The notes under the pieces: generated by a model
Told to the model about the DNA's origin: nothing
Seen by the model: the letters and a program-made list of their open reading frames with translations, nothing else
Databases searched by the model: none
Part shown: positions 8,233 to 16,217 of the stretch, in pieces
Layout: every line of letters starts with the position of its first letter
Numbering within the stretch: position 1 is the stretch's first letter
Made by a program: the position numbers and the translations under genes
Assembly (NCBI GenBank): GCA_049421025.1
Contig: JBMSMG010000025.1
Location: 1-22,827, forward strand
Source of the DNA: RGUW01 sp049421025
GTDB lineage: Bacteria; Cyanobacteriota; Cyanobacteriia; PCC-6307; Cyanobiaceae
DNA: 22,827 nucleotides
Reading direction: 5' to 3'

Positions 8233-8271
8233 AGGTTCCCTGGCCACTGGCCAGCGATGGTAGCCAGCACC

Positions 8272-8859
8272 TCAGGTGCCATCGGCCTGAAAGGGTGTGG
8301 CCCAGCGCAGGCGGGTCTCTTTGTTGAAGGGCGGTAGCCAGCGCTGGATCAGCGTTTGTTCAAGGGCACGGCGCGCCTTGGTGGCCTGCGGCACATCACT
8401 GCAGAAGCTGATGCTCAGACGGCTCTGCAGAGCGGCTTTAGCGATGGCCTCGCCATAGGCCGCCAGGTAAGCCTTGCAATCGTGCTCGCCTTTCCAGCGT
8501 TGCTCGGCCCTGGCTGTCTCACCGATGTACAGCAGCAGGGGTTGATCGTCGCCTGATCGGCGGTCGATCACGAAGTACAGGGCTGCACCGCGCACCAGTG
8601 CTTCAGGCCAGCGCCAGAACGACAGGGGCTGTTGGCGTAGGGAGAGCGGCTGAATCTCCGCGTGTGGTTCAGAAGCCAGGGCCAACAGGTCCTGTTGCTG
8701 GCTCTGTTGTGTGCCGCCGGCAAACAGGGGGGCCTGATGGCTCGCTACCCGCTGCTGCCAGGCGCGCAGCTGGTCTCGATGCAGTGGTGGAGCTGACGCT
8801 CCGCTCAGAGCAGCTGGGGCCGCGGTGCTGTCCGCGGCAAACAAATCACCTTGCCGCAT
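8272..8859 (-). CDS. GIY-YIG nuclease-domain protein
   Basis: The 195-residue protein has a Gln/Ala-rich N-terminal half without clear motifs and a C-terminal GIY-YIG fold. The family's key positions look intact: Y95 in ALYFVIDR (the GIY strand), Y111-I-G in LLYIGET, the catalytic-type arginine R121 in AEQRWKGEHD, the metal-binding-type glutamate E167 in ALEQTLIQRW, and N179 in PPFNKE. It may therefore be an active nuclease, though the substrate is unknown and no DNA-binding domain is visible. The start is ATG 8859 (MRQGDLF); a TTG at 8868 adds three residues. It follows the HhH gene by about 12 nt and precedes pepA, so co-transcription is likely. UvrC is excluded by length and architecture. 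Confidence 0.8.
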   Translation of the reverse strand: MRQGDLFAADSTAAPAALSGASAPPLHRDQLRAWQQRVASHQAPLFAGGTQQSQQQDLLALASEPHAEIQPLSLRQQPLSFWRWPEALVRGAALYFVIDRRSGDDQPLLLYIGETARAEQRWKGEHDCKAYLAAYGEAIAKAALQSRLSISFCSDVPQATKARRALEQTLIQRWLPPFNKETRLRWATPFQADGT

Positions 8860-8871
8860 GGCAATCAACCA

Positions 8872-9543
8872 TCAGCGAGGCCGGCCCGGTAGCGGCAGGC
8901 TGGGCCCAGCTAGGCCCTGGCCAAAGCTCACCTTGCCGATCCAAGACTCAATCTGCTCAGGCGGTAGCTGCAGCCGTTGCTGCAGATCGGCGAGGTCGCT
9001 AAAAGGCTGGCGAGCCCGCTCACGCAGCAGCCTGTTGCAGCGCTCTTGGTTGAGCCCCAGCGCCTGCAGTTGATGACCCGTGGCGTGATTGATGTCGAGT
9101 GGTTTGGTGGCGGGGTGCGCGGCAGGGCCGCCGTACCAGTTGTATTGCAGCAGTGGTTGCCAGCTGGCCACCACCGCTTTGGGCAGGTTGAGCAGCCGTT
9201 CGAGATCCTCGGGGCCGCTGAGCTGCACACCACCTGCTTGCAGGCGCATCAACAGATCGACGTGCTCAGCCCCCATGCCCGGCAGGCGCAGCCAATCGCT
9301 TGCAGTGGCGCGGTTGACGTCGAGGCGCCAGCCCAGCTCAGCGGCCAGGCGCACCTCGGTTGCATTGTTGAGCCGGCGGCCGGGCTCTTGCCGCAGTTTG
9401 AGTTCCAGCAGATCGCGCTCGATACTCTGGCTCTCAGCAGCAGCCGGGCTCAAGCCGGGAGCCTGAGGCGTTTGCGCAGGGATCTGCCCGGCGGCTTGCA
9501 GCAGCCGGCGTGCCACAGGATCGAGCCAGTGCTTGGAGGCCAT
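8872..9543 (-). CDS. ComEA-like helix-hairpin-helix protein
   Basis: The 223-residue product contains two ComEA/psbU-type helix-hairpin-helix segments. The first is at about residues 74-102 (LDVNRATASDWLRLPGM) and the second at about 149-178 (LDINHATGHQLQALGL), separated by a Trp/Tyr-rich linker. Such motifs usually bind DNA backbone non-specifically. There is no signal peptide or membrane anchor, so it is not a standard surface ComEA receptor and is probably cytoplasmic. The start is the ATG at 9543 (MASKHWLDP); an ATG at 9555 is possible. It begins 22 nt after the stop of the LuxR-type gene and is followed by the GIY-YIG gene, a context that suggests a DNA-related job. The specific role is unknown. 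Confidence 0.8.
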   Translation of the reverse strand: MASKHWLDPVARRLLQAAGQIPAQTPQAPGLSPAAAESQSIERDLLELKLRQEPGRRLNNATEVRLAAELGWRLDVNRATASDWLRLPGMGAEHVDLLMRLQAGGVQLSGPEDLERLLNLPKAVVASWQPLLQYNWYGGPAAHPATKPLDINHATGHQLQALGLNQERCNRLLRERARQPFSDLADLQQRLQLPPEQIESWIGKVSFGQGLAGPSLPLPGRPR

Positions 9544-9565
9544 GGCGCTCAGCATTGGGCCGAAG

Positions 9566-10309
9566 TTAGCGGCCCTGTGGAACGGCCGGCCAGTCGACCA
9601 GGCCCAGTTGCAGAGCCAGCACGGCGGCATGGGTGCGGCCCCGCGCGCTGAGCTTGAGCAGCACGTTTTTCAGGTGGGTTTTAACGGTATCGATTGAGAT
9701 CACCAGGCTTTGGGCGATTTCGCCGTTGTTGTGGCCATGCGTCAGCAGGGTGAGCACCTGGTGTTCGCGATGGCTCAGGGGTTGGAGCAGGCCGCCTTGC
9801 CCGAGGACATGGCCGCGCAACAGCCGCTGCACGATGCCTTGATCGATCACGATCCCGCCGCCGCAGATCGTGGCCACCGCATCGCTGGCCGTGCCAGCAC
9901 CCAGGCTGCTGTCCAGCAGCAGGCCGTCGCATCCTGCTGCAATGGCTGCTTTGAGGCTCGCCGCTGACGGTGAGCCACCCACGATCAACAACGTGCGCAG
10001 CTTGGGCCAACGTTGTTTGGCCGCGGCCACCAGGGCCACGCCGCAGCCCTGCTCAAGTTGATCGCCACAGAGCAGGCAATCCACGCTCTGGCGGCTCAGG
10101 CAGGCGAGCGCCTCATCGCCGCTGGTGCAGGCCCCCACCACGGTGGCCGTGCTCAAGGGCCCGGCAATTGCAAAACACAGCGTGGCACGTTGGCCAAAGC
10201 AGACCACAAACCGCTGCCCCGCCAGCAGCGTTCGGACCCGCTCGCTGCTGAGGCCAATTTGATCAACCCTGCCGCTGAGATCCACAGGCAGCCAACCTCC
10301 TGGCTCCAT
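9566..10309 (-). CDS. LuxR/NarL-type transcriptional regulator with a degenerate receiver
   Basis: The C terminus (about residues 180-240) is a clear GerE/LuxR helix-turn-helix: LSHREHQVLTLLTHGHNNGE, then IDTVKTHLKNVLLKL. The N-terminal part resembles a response-regulator receiver preceded by about 45 extra residues. Its phosphorylation site looks lost: the acidic pair after the first strand is absent, the aspartate position reads DCLLCGDQL with Gly at the expected site, the conserved Thr/Ser is Gly (LLIVGG), and the conserved Lys is Asp (GLLLDSS). Control by phosphorylation is therefore doubtful. The ATG at 10309 has GAGGG a few bases upstream; a GTG at 10336 is less likely. It heads a minus-strand run and is divergent from the DUF1825 gene 84 nt away. 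Confidence 0.87.
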   Translation of the reverse strand: MEPGGWLPVDLSGRVDQIGLSSERVRTLLAGQRFVVCFGQRATLCFAIAGPLSTATVVGACTSGDEALACLSRQSVDCLLCGDQLEQGCGVALVAAAKQRWPKLRTLLIVGGSPSAASLKAAIAAGCDGLLLDSSLGAGTASDAVATICGGGIVIDQGIVQRLLRGHVLGQGGLLQPLSHREHQVLTLLTHGHNNGEIAQSLVISIDTVKTHLKNVLLKLSARGRTHAAVLALQLGLVDWPAVPQGR

Positions 10310-10393
10310 GCTGCCCTCGATTACGTAGATCCGCACTCGCCTGTTGTGGCCGTGCCGCCCACAATGTGAGCGTCACAGTTGCCCGTGGGGGCG
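10310..10393. promoter_or_regulatory. Divergent intergenic region between the LuxR-type and DUF1825 genes
   Basis: This 84-nt gap must hold the promoters of both flanking divergent genes unless they lie inside coding sequence. I see a -10-like CACAAT near 10362 on the + strand but no well-spaced -35 partner, so no promoter is assigned. It is also the natural place for the LuxR-type protein to autoregulate. Confidence 0.35.
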
Positions 10394-10717
10394 ATGGCCT
10401 TTTTCGACTCCGAGATTGTTCAGGACGAGGCCAAGCGCCTGTTTGTTGATTACCAGCAGCTGATGCAGCTGGGCAGCGAGTACGGCAAGTTCGATCGCGA
10501 GGGCAAGAAGCTCTACATCGAGCGCATGGAAGAAATGATGGAGCGCTACCGGGTTTTCATGAAGCGCTTTGAACTCTCGGAAGACTTTCAAGCCAAGCTC
10601 ACCGTTGAGCAGCTGCGCACACAACTGGGGCAATTTGGGCTGACTCCAGAGACGATGTTCCAGCACATGGAGCAGACCCTGTTGCGCATGAAGTCCCAGC
10701 TTGAGCAGCAGGGCTGA
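10394..10717 (+). CDS. DUF1825 family protein
   Basis: A 107-residue, strongly charged, helical protein starting MAFFDSEIVQDEAKRLFVDY, which I recognise as the cyanobacterial DUF1825 family of unknown function. The sequence is rich in Glu, Lys, Met and Gln, with no signal peptide or membrane segment, and looks like a bundle of amphipathic helices that would be cytosolic. The start is the ATG at 10394, directly after a G-rich stretch that may act as ribosome binding site; an upstream TTG adds only five residues. The stop lies about 50 nt before the preferred tyrS start, so the two are probably co-transcribed. There is no basis in the sequence for a function. Confidence 0.88.
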   Translation: MAFFDSEIVQDEAKRLFVDYQQLMQLGSEYGKFDREGKKLYIERMEEMMERYRVFMKRFELSEDFQAKLTVEQLRTQLGQFGLTPETMFQHMEQTLLRMKSQLEQQG

Positions 10718-10766
10718 GCAGGGCCACCTCTACGATCCGCCAGCAGTCGCAGGCGGGCGTCAGGTC

Positions 10767-12026
10767 GTGGTGCATCAAGGGCTTCCGGCATGGTTGGCGC
10801 GCGGTCTTGCCGATCTGTTCCCTGCCGCCGAGGGATCAGCGGCAAGCGATGCCGACCAGGCACTCTCTGCACGCCTGCTGCAGGCCCAAAGCCAGGGCCG
10901 CCCGTTGCGCATCAAGCTCGGCATCGATCCCACCGGCTCGGACATTCACCTGGGGCATTCGATCCTGTTTCGCAAGTTGCGGGCCTTTCAAGATGCCGGC
11001 CATACGGCCGTGGTGATCATTGGCGATTTCACCGCCCGCATTGGTGATCCCACCGGTAAAAGCACCACCCGCGTGCAGCTCACAGCGGACCAGGTCGAGG
11101 CCAACGCCACCACGTATCTGCAGCAGCTGGGTATGGGCCAGGACCCCGCACGCGCCTTGCTTGACTTTGAGACCCCTGGCCGCCTCGAGGTGCGCCGCAA
11201 CAGTGAATGGCTCTCTGGCCTGGATTTGCCCCAGGTGATTGAGCTGCTGGCCACCAGCACGGTCGGCCAGATGCTGGCCAAAGAGGATTTCGCCAAGCGC
11301 TACGGCTCAGGCACCCCGATCGTGCTGCACGAGTTCCTGTACCCCCTGCTGCAGGGTTACGACTCGGTGGCGATCAAGGCCGATGTGGAGCTGGGCGGCA
11401 CCGACCAGAAGTTCAACGTGGCCATGGGCCGGGACCTGCAGCGCCACTTTGGCCAAAAGCCGCAGTTCGGCCTGTTGCTACCGATTCTGCCGGGGCTCGA
11501 TGGGGTGCAAAAGATGAGCAAGAGCCTGGGCAACACCGTTGGTCTGAGCGAAGACCCCCTGTCGATGTACTCCAAGCTCGAGAAGGTCCCTGATGCGGTC
11601 GTTGATGACTACCTCACCCTGCTGAGCGATCTGGACCTGGCAGCGTTGCCCGCCAATCCGCGCGAGCGCCAAAAGACCATGGCCCTTGAGCTCACCCGGC
11701 AGCGCCACGGCCTGGCAGCTGCCCAGCAGGCCCAGGCCGATGCGGCCACCTTGGTGTCAGGCGCCGCTGGCAGCGGAGCAGCCGATGCCGACGTGCCTGA
11801 AGCCTCGCTGGCGGCGGTGAATTTCCCAGCCAAGGCCTTCTATGTGCTGGCTGCTGTCGGGGTGTGCGCCAGCAGCAGCGAGGCCCGCCGTCAGATCCAG
11901 GGCGGCGGCGTCAGGCTCGATGGCGAAAAGCTGCTCGATCCCAACCAGGAGTTCGCCACCGCCGCCGAGCTTGCCGGCAAGGTGCTGCAGCTCGGCAAGA
12001 AGACCTTCCGGCGCTTCGTAGCCTGA
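10767..12026 (+). CDS. tyrS: Tyrosyl-tRNA synthetase (TyrZ-type)
   Basis: Class I aminoacyl-tRNA synthetase that charges tRNA-Tyr. The HIGH motif is HLGH at 61-64 (GIDPTGSDIHLGHS) and the KMSKS motif is intact at 249-253. A C-terminal S4 RNA-binding domain (about 350-415) includes SSEARRQIQGGGVRLDG. The KLGIDPT and KMSKS forms point to the TyrZ subgroup; E. coli TyrS has KFGKT. No ATG is available near the N terminus. I chose the GTG at 10767, which puts the LPAWLARG segment near the start as in relatives, giving 419 residues. The GTG at 10770 or a TTG at 10701 overlapping DUF1825 are possible. pyrF follows within 26 nt. Confidence 0.96.
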   Translation: MVHQGLPAWLARGLADLFPAAEGSAASDADQALSARLLQAQSQGRPLRIKLGIDPTGSDIHLGHSILFRKLRAFQDAGHTAVVIIGDFTARIGDPTGKSTTRVQLTADQVEANATTYLQQLGMGQDPARALLDFETPGRLEVRRNSEWLSGLDLPQVIELLATSTVGQMLAKEDFAKRYGSGTPIVLHEFLYPLLQGYDSVAIKADVELGGTDQKFNVAMGRDLQRHFGQKPQFGLLLPILPGLDGVQKMSKSLGNTVGLSEDPLSMYSKLEKVPDAVVDDYLTLLSDLDLAALPANPRERQKTMALELTRQRHGLAAAQQAQADAATLVSGAAGSGAADADVPEASLAAVNFPAKAFYVLAAVGVCASSSEARRQIQGGGVRLDGEKLLDPNQEFATAAELAGKVLQLGKKTFRRFVA

Positions 12027-12052
12027 AGCCGTCGTGGTTGCTGGCTGACGCC

Positions 12053-12769
12053 TTGAGCACCTCCCCCGCCGATCGGATCATCGTTGCCCTCGATGGCATG
12101 GATGCTGATCAGGCCTTGGCTTTGGCGGCTCGCTTGCACGATCTGCGCTGGGTCAAGGTGGGCCTGGAGCTGTTCACCGCCGCCGGCCCCCGGGTGGTTC
12201 AGCAGTTGCGCGAGCAGGGCAAGCGGGTGTTTCTGGACCTGAAGTTCCACGACATCCCCGCCACCATGGCCGGCGCGTGCCGCAGTGCCGCGCGGCTGGG
12301 CGCCGAGTTGATCACCGTGCACGCCTGCGCAGGCTCCGAAGCGCTTGCAGCGGCGCAGGCCGCAGCGTCTGATGCCGCCGCTGCGACAGGCCTTCCCGCT
12401 CCCACCCTGTTGGCGGTGACCGTGCTCACCAGCTGGGAGCAGCAGCGTTTCTCCCGTGAGCTGGCGATCGCTGAACCGCTCGAGGCTTACGTGCCGCGGC
12501 TGGCCCAGCTGGCGGCGGCGGCGGGGATCGGCGGCTGCGTCTGCTCACCCCAGGAGGTGGCATCCCTACGGGCGGCCCATGCGGTCCCGTTTGCCCTGGT
12601 GACCCCAGGCATTCGGCCGGCGGGTAGCCCCAGCGGCGACCAGGCCCGGGTGATGACCCCTGCTGCAGCGATCGCCGCAGGCGCCAGTCAGCTGGTGATC
12701 GGCAGACCGATCACGGCAGCGCCTGATCCAGCTGGGGCCTTTGCCGCCTGCTGCGCTGAGCTGGTCTGA
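12053..12769 (+). CDS. pyrF: Orotidine 5'-phosphate decarboxylase PyrF
   Basis: Catalyses the last step of UMP synthesis, decarboxylation of OMP. The 238-residue product has the family core IIVALDGMD near the start and the catalytic Asp-Lys-Asp array in LDLKFHDIP (D62, K64, D67). The phosphate-binding C-terminal part has VTPGIRP and GASQLVIGRPIT. This is the short bacterial group I type. The start is inferred as TTG 12053, immediately before STSPADR; a TTG at 12038 would add five residues, and no ATG exists before the conserved core. The TGA stop abuts the stop of the convergent glycosyltransferase gene without a single spacer base, so the 3' ends of the two mRNAs must overlap. Confidence 0.95.
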   Translation: MSTSPADRIIVALDGMDADQALALAARLHDLRWVKVGLELFTAAGPRVVQQLREQGKRVFLDLKFHDIPATMAGACRSAARLGAELITVHACAGSEALAAAQAAASDAAAATGLPAPTLLAVTVLTSWEQQRFSRELAIAEPLEAYVPRLAQLAAAAGIGGCVCSPQEVASLRAAHAVPFALVTPGIRPAGSPSGDQARVMTPAAAIAAGASQLVIGRPITAAPDPAGAFAACCAELV

Positions 12770-14014
12770 TCAGGCGGCCAAGGCTTTGCGCTGGCTCAGC
12801 AGCTGGCCATAGAGACGCTCGAGGGCGTCGATGTTGCCGGTGAGGGTGTAGCGCTCCAGCGCCCTGGCGCGGGCGCGGCGGCCCAGCTCGGCGCTCAGCA
12901 CAGGTTGATCACGCAGCACCGGCAGCAGAGTGCGCAACTGGGTGGTGACGCCCTGGGTGCTGATCACGATGCCGGCACCGCCATCAAGCGCTTCGCCATC
13001 GGCGCCGGCATCGGTTGCCACGCAGGCGCTGCCAGCGGCCATGGCCTCTAGCAGCGCCAGTGACAAACCCTCAACCAGTGAGGGCAGCACGAACACCTCG
13101 GCCAGCTGCTGGAAGGCGACGCGCCGCTCCAGGCTGGGTTCGTAGCCCCACCAGATCACTCCAGCGTCTTCGCCAATGGTCTGCTGCAGGGCGCTGCGGG
13201 CCGGGCCGTCGCCCACGATCACCAGCACGCAGCCGGCAGGCCGCACCAGGCGCCAGGCCTTGAGCAGGGCCTCAACATTTTTTTCGGTGGCGACGCGGCC
13301 CATGTACAAAAAGACGCGCCGGCCGGCAAAGCGGCGTCGTAGCTCCGCCAGTTCGGTGCTGTCGCTGCTGGGGTGGCTGGGCCGCCACAGGGTGGTGTCG
13401 ACGCCATTGGGGATCACGGCCAGGCGATCGGCCGGAACGCCGAGGCGTTGCAGCACCTCGGCCTGAATCTCGCTGAACACGATCACCCGGTCGTAACGGG
13501 CCAGCGAAGGGGCATAGAGCTGGTACGTGAGTTGCTGGGTGCCAGCGGTCAGGTTGCGCAGGCTGGCGTCAAAGGGCGGGTGAAAGGTCGCCACCAGGGG
13601 CAGTCCCAGTTGCTGGCACAGATCCGGCAGCAGAAAATCCAGGGGTGACAGCGTCAGGCTGGCGTGCACCAGATCAGGCCGCAGCCGCTCTAGTGAGGCG
13701 CGCAGCTCGCGCTGTGCGCCCAACGAGGGGATGGTGTACACCTGGCCTTTGACCAGGTAGGGCAGGGCGACCTCGGGGTTGTCGGCCTCACCGGCTGAGA
13801 CAACGCCAAAGGACTCTTGGTTCAAGGCACCTTCAACAGCCGCCTCGCTGTTGCGCTCGCCAGATGCAAAACGCCCCAGGCTGGCGGCTGGGGTATCGAA
13901 GTGAATGAAGCTGATCCCATGGCCGCGGCTACGCAACGCGTGGGTCGTGGTCAGCCCGTAGGTGACGTTGCCGCAGAAGGGTGACTTCTTGCCCAGCCAG
14001 GCGATGTGCGGCAC
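12770..14014 (-). CDS. GT4-family glycosyltransferase, conserved cyanobacterial type
   Basis: A 414-residue GT-B fold retaining glycosyltransferase. The C-terminal domain shows the GT4 signatures: IPNGVDTTLWRP after the linker, FLYMGRVATEKNVEALL, VIVGDGPA, and the EX7E motif in EGLSLALLEAMAAG. The N terminus reads MPHIAWLGKKSPFCGNVTYG, distinctive of a cyanobacterial subgroup and different from the SqdX sulfolipid synthase. Donor and acceptor cannot be told from sequence; glycolipid or polysaccharide synthesis at the cytoplasmic membrane is plausible. The start is the GTG at 14014, placing the first strand at the N terminus. It lies 24 nt after the MFS gene in the same run, which raises the possibility of a shared export or envelope role. 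Confidence 0.88.
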   Translation of the reverse strand: MPHIAWLGKKSPFCGNVTYGLTTTHALRSRGHGISFIHFDTPAASLGRFASGERNSEAAVEGALNQESFGVVSAGEADNPEVALPYLVKGQVYTIPSLGAQRELRASLERLRPDLVHASLTLSPLDFLLPDLCQQLGLPLVATFHPPFDASLRNLTAGTQQLTYQLYAPSLARYDRVIVFSEIQAEVLQRLGVPADRLAVIPNGVDTTLWRPSHPSSDSTELAELRRRFAGRRVFLYMGRVATEKNVEALLKAWRLVRPAGCVLVIVGDGPARSALQQTIGEDAGVIWWGYEPSLERRVAFQQLAEVFVLPSLVEGLSLALLEAMAAGSACVATDAGADGEALDGGAGIVISTQGVTTQLRTLLPVLRDQPVLSAELGRRARARALERYTLTGNIDALERLYGQLLSQRKALAA

Positions 14015-14038
14015 CGATCGTCTTCAGTCGCTGTGACG

Positions 14039-15394
14039 CTAACAGCGTTCACTGCGAACCTTTGCCTGCCAAGGTCGCTCAAGCAGCGCTGCTACCAGGG
14101 TCAGGCCGGCCAAGGCCCAAAGCACCGGCAGCAGGCCATAGCGGCTAACAATCGTGCCAGCCAGCACCAGCGGCAGGCTCAAGGCCACGTTGATGAGGTT
14201 GTTCTGCAGACCAAAGACCTTGCCCCGCATCGCTTCGGGGGTGTCCTCCTGGATCGTGGTCTGGGCCGGAATCGCCAGCAATGCTGCCCCGACCCCAAGC
14301 AGCGCACACAACAGCAGCGTGAAGGTCAGGCTGCCCCGCAACTGCCCCAGCAGCACCAGGGCCCAAGCCATGGTGCCCAGACCAGCCGACGCCAGCCGGC
14401 GCCTGTTGAGGCCGCTGGCCAGCTGGGCCACCAGCACCGCTCCGAGGGCCAGGCCCACACCACAGGTGGCCAGCAGGGTGCCGAACTGGGTCGGCCCCAG
14501 TCCTGGGATCAGCGAGGCCAGGCTGATCGCCAGCACGTACAGCGCGGCCAGCAGGCTGTAGAGCAGAACTAGTTGGGCCATGGCGCTGCGCACACTGGGG
14601 CGCTGGCGCAGCACCTGAACGCCTTCACCGATCTCCTGCCAGACGCTGATGCGACGTTCATGGCGGGGTGGATCTTGCAGCTTGATGCTGCTGATGGCCA
14701 GGGCAGCCAGCCCGTAGCAAACGGGCAGCAGCACAAATTCACCCCCGGGAATGTCGAGCCGCGCCAGCAGGCCTTTGAGCAGCCGCAAAATCGGATCGCC
14801 TAGGGCGAAGCCCACGATCGTGGCAGCCATGCTGGTCGCCTGATACAGCGAATTGGCGGCCAGCAGCAGCTGCGGCGGCACCAACAGCGGAATGGCAGCC
14901 TGCTCGGCCGGGGCAAAAAACTGGGTCAGCACCGATTCCAAAAACGTCATCAGCACCAGGCCCCAGTAGCCCCAGCTCAGGCCCAGCCACTGCGGACCGC
15001 TCAACAGGCAGAAGGGGGCAAACAGCACCAGCAGCGCCCGCAGGCCGTTGGAAGCCACCATCACGGTGCGCTTGGGCCAGCGATCGGCCCAGACCCCCGC
15101 CACCATGCCCAGCAGCACCGCGGGAATGGTGTTGGCCACGTAGATCCCGGTGGCCAACAGCGTGATCACCTGGGCGCGGGTTTCGAGGTCAAGCTTCATC
15201 GCGGCCGCCGCTTCGGCCAGGGCCGGGTTGTCGACCTCGGTTCCGCTCACCCACACCTGGGCGATCAGGAACACCATCAACACGATGTAGAACTTGTCGG
15301 CTAGCTGCGAGAAGATCTGGCCGATCCACAGCTGGCGGAATCCCTTGAGGGCCAGAACCGCTCGCAGGCCAGTGGTGGGAGCTGGGTTGCTCAA
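14039..15394 (-). CDS. MFS-family permease
   Basis: A 451-residue major facilitator superfamily transporter with about 12 hydrophobic segments. It opens with the FRQLWIGQIFSQLADKFY block of the drug/macrolide-efflux-like branch and has the loop 2-3 motif GVWADRWPKR. Substrate unknown; efflux is the usual direction in this branch. The start is taken as TTG 15394, which forms TTGA with the recO stop codon, so the genes overlap by 4 nt. Longer forms reading back into recO give Pro/His/Ala-rich residues unlike an MFS N terminus. The glycosyltransferase follows 24 nt downstream. Confidence 0.9.
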   Translation of the reverse strand: MSNPAPTTGLRAVLALKGFRQLWIGQIFSQLADKFYIVLMVFLIAQVWVSGTEVDNPALAEAAAAMKLDLETRAQVITLLATGIYVANTIPAVLLGMVAGVWADRWPKRTVMVASNGLRALLVLFAPFCLLSGPQWLGLSWGYWGLVLMTFLESVLTQFFAPAEQAAIPLLVPPQLLLAANSLYQATSMAATIVGFALGDPILRLLKGLLARLDIPGGEFVLLPVCYGLAALAISSIKLQDPPRHERRISVWQEIGEGVQVLRQRPSVRSAMAQLVLLYSLLAALYVLAISLASLIPGLGPTQFGTLLATCGVGLALGAVLVAQLASGLNRRRLASAGLGTMAWALVLLGQLRGSLTFTLLLCALLGVGAALLAIPAQTTIQEDTPEAMRGKVFGLQNNLINVALSLPLVLAGTIVSRYGLLPVLWALAGLTLVAALLERPWQAKVRSERC

Positions 15395-16209
15395 GACAGC
15401 TGCGTGCGAGGCGTGGGGCTCTGGGGCGCCATGTTGCCGTAGCAGCTGCGCAGCAGGGCCAGCGAGCGAATGCGCTTGCTCAGGTGTTCGCGGCACCAGC
15501 ACTCCAGCAGTTGCAAGAGGTGCAGCCAGACCGCTTCAGGCCCCAGCAGCGCTCCATCTCGGCGGCGCGGCACATGGGGCCGCGGCAAGCGCTGCAACAG
15601 GGCCAGTTCCGAGGCGTTGAGCTGCACCGGTGCCTGCGGCAGTGCGCCGATCACCAGGCCCTCGGCAGGGAGCAGGCTGCAGCGCCAGCTCCAGTCGCCG
15701 ATCGGCGGCTGCAACGGCGCGCCGCTCATGGCGCAACTCTGCAGCGGTAGGGCAAAGCCGCCAAGCGCCAGCAGGTGCACAAAGCCCTGAACCAGCACGG
15801 CCAGGGTTTCGAGCTGGGGCTCGCGTTCCTCGACCAGCAGCTCCAGGCGGCTCAGCTGGGTGAGCAGGTCGGCCAGGAGTTCCGGGGCCGGGCTGCCCTC
15901 GGGAACCAATGCCTGCGCCAGTTCGGCCAGGGCTTGGGCTGCAGAGAGTGTCTCCAGGCGCGTGCCCAGGCCGCCGAAATGGTGCAGCACCTGCAGCTGC
16001 CTGATGCGCCGCAGGCCGCGGCTACCGCTGATCTGCACGCGCAAATGCGCCAGCGCCGCCGCAGCCGCCAGGCTGCTTTTGGGTTTGCGAGCCCCCGGAG
16101 CTGCCAGGCGCAACAACCCACCGGTGTTACTGAGCAGCACCAACAGGCGGTCGTGCTCGCCCAGGGGTTTGCTGCTCAGCACCAGCCCCTCGAGGGTCTG
16201 CTCAGGCAC
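15391..16209 (-). CDS. recO: DNA repair protein RecO
   Basis: RecO acts with RecR and RecF to load RecA onto SSB-coated single-stranded DNA during recombinational repair. The 272-residue protein has the N-terminal OB-fold start (LEGLVLSSKPLGEHDRLLVL, then LLRLAAPGARK) and the helical C-terminal domain (about 80-270). The zinc-finger region, usually with four cysteines, is reduced here to two (QSCAMSG and WRCSLLPAEG), so zinc binding is doubtful; this loss is common in RecO. The start is the GTG at 16209, 8 nt after the deoC stop. The 3' end overlaps the MFS start codon. Confidence 0.9.
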   Translation of the reverse strand: MPEQTLEGLVLSSKPLGEHDRLLVLLSNTGGLLRLAAPGARKPKSSLAAAAALAHLRVQISGSRGLRRIRQLQVLHHFGGLGTRLETLSAAQALAELAQALVPEGSPAPELLADLLTQLSRLELLVEEREPQLETLAVLVQGFVHLLALGGFALPLQSCAMSGAPLQPPIGDWSWRCSLLPAEGLVIGALPQAPVQLNASELALLQRLPRPHVPRRRDGALLGPEAVWLHLLQLLECWCREHLSKRIRSLALLRSCYGNMAPQSPTPRTQLS

Positions 16210-16217
16210 GGCGCTGC

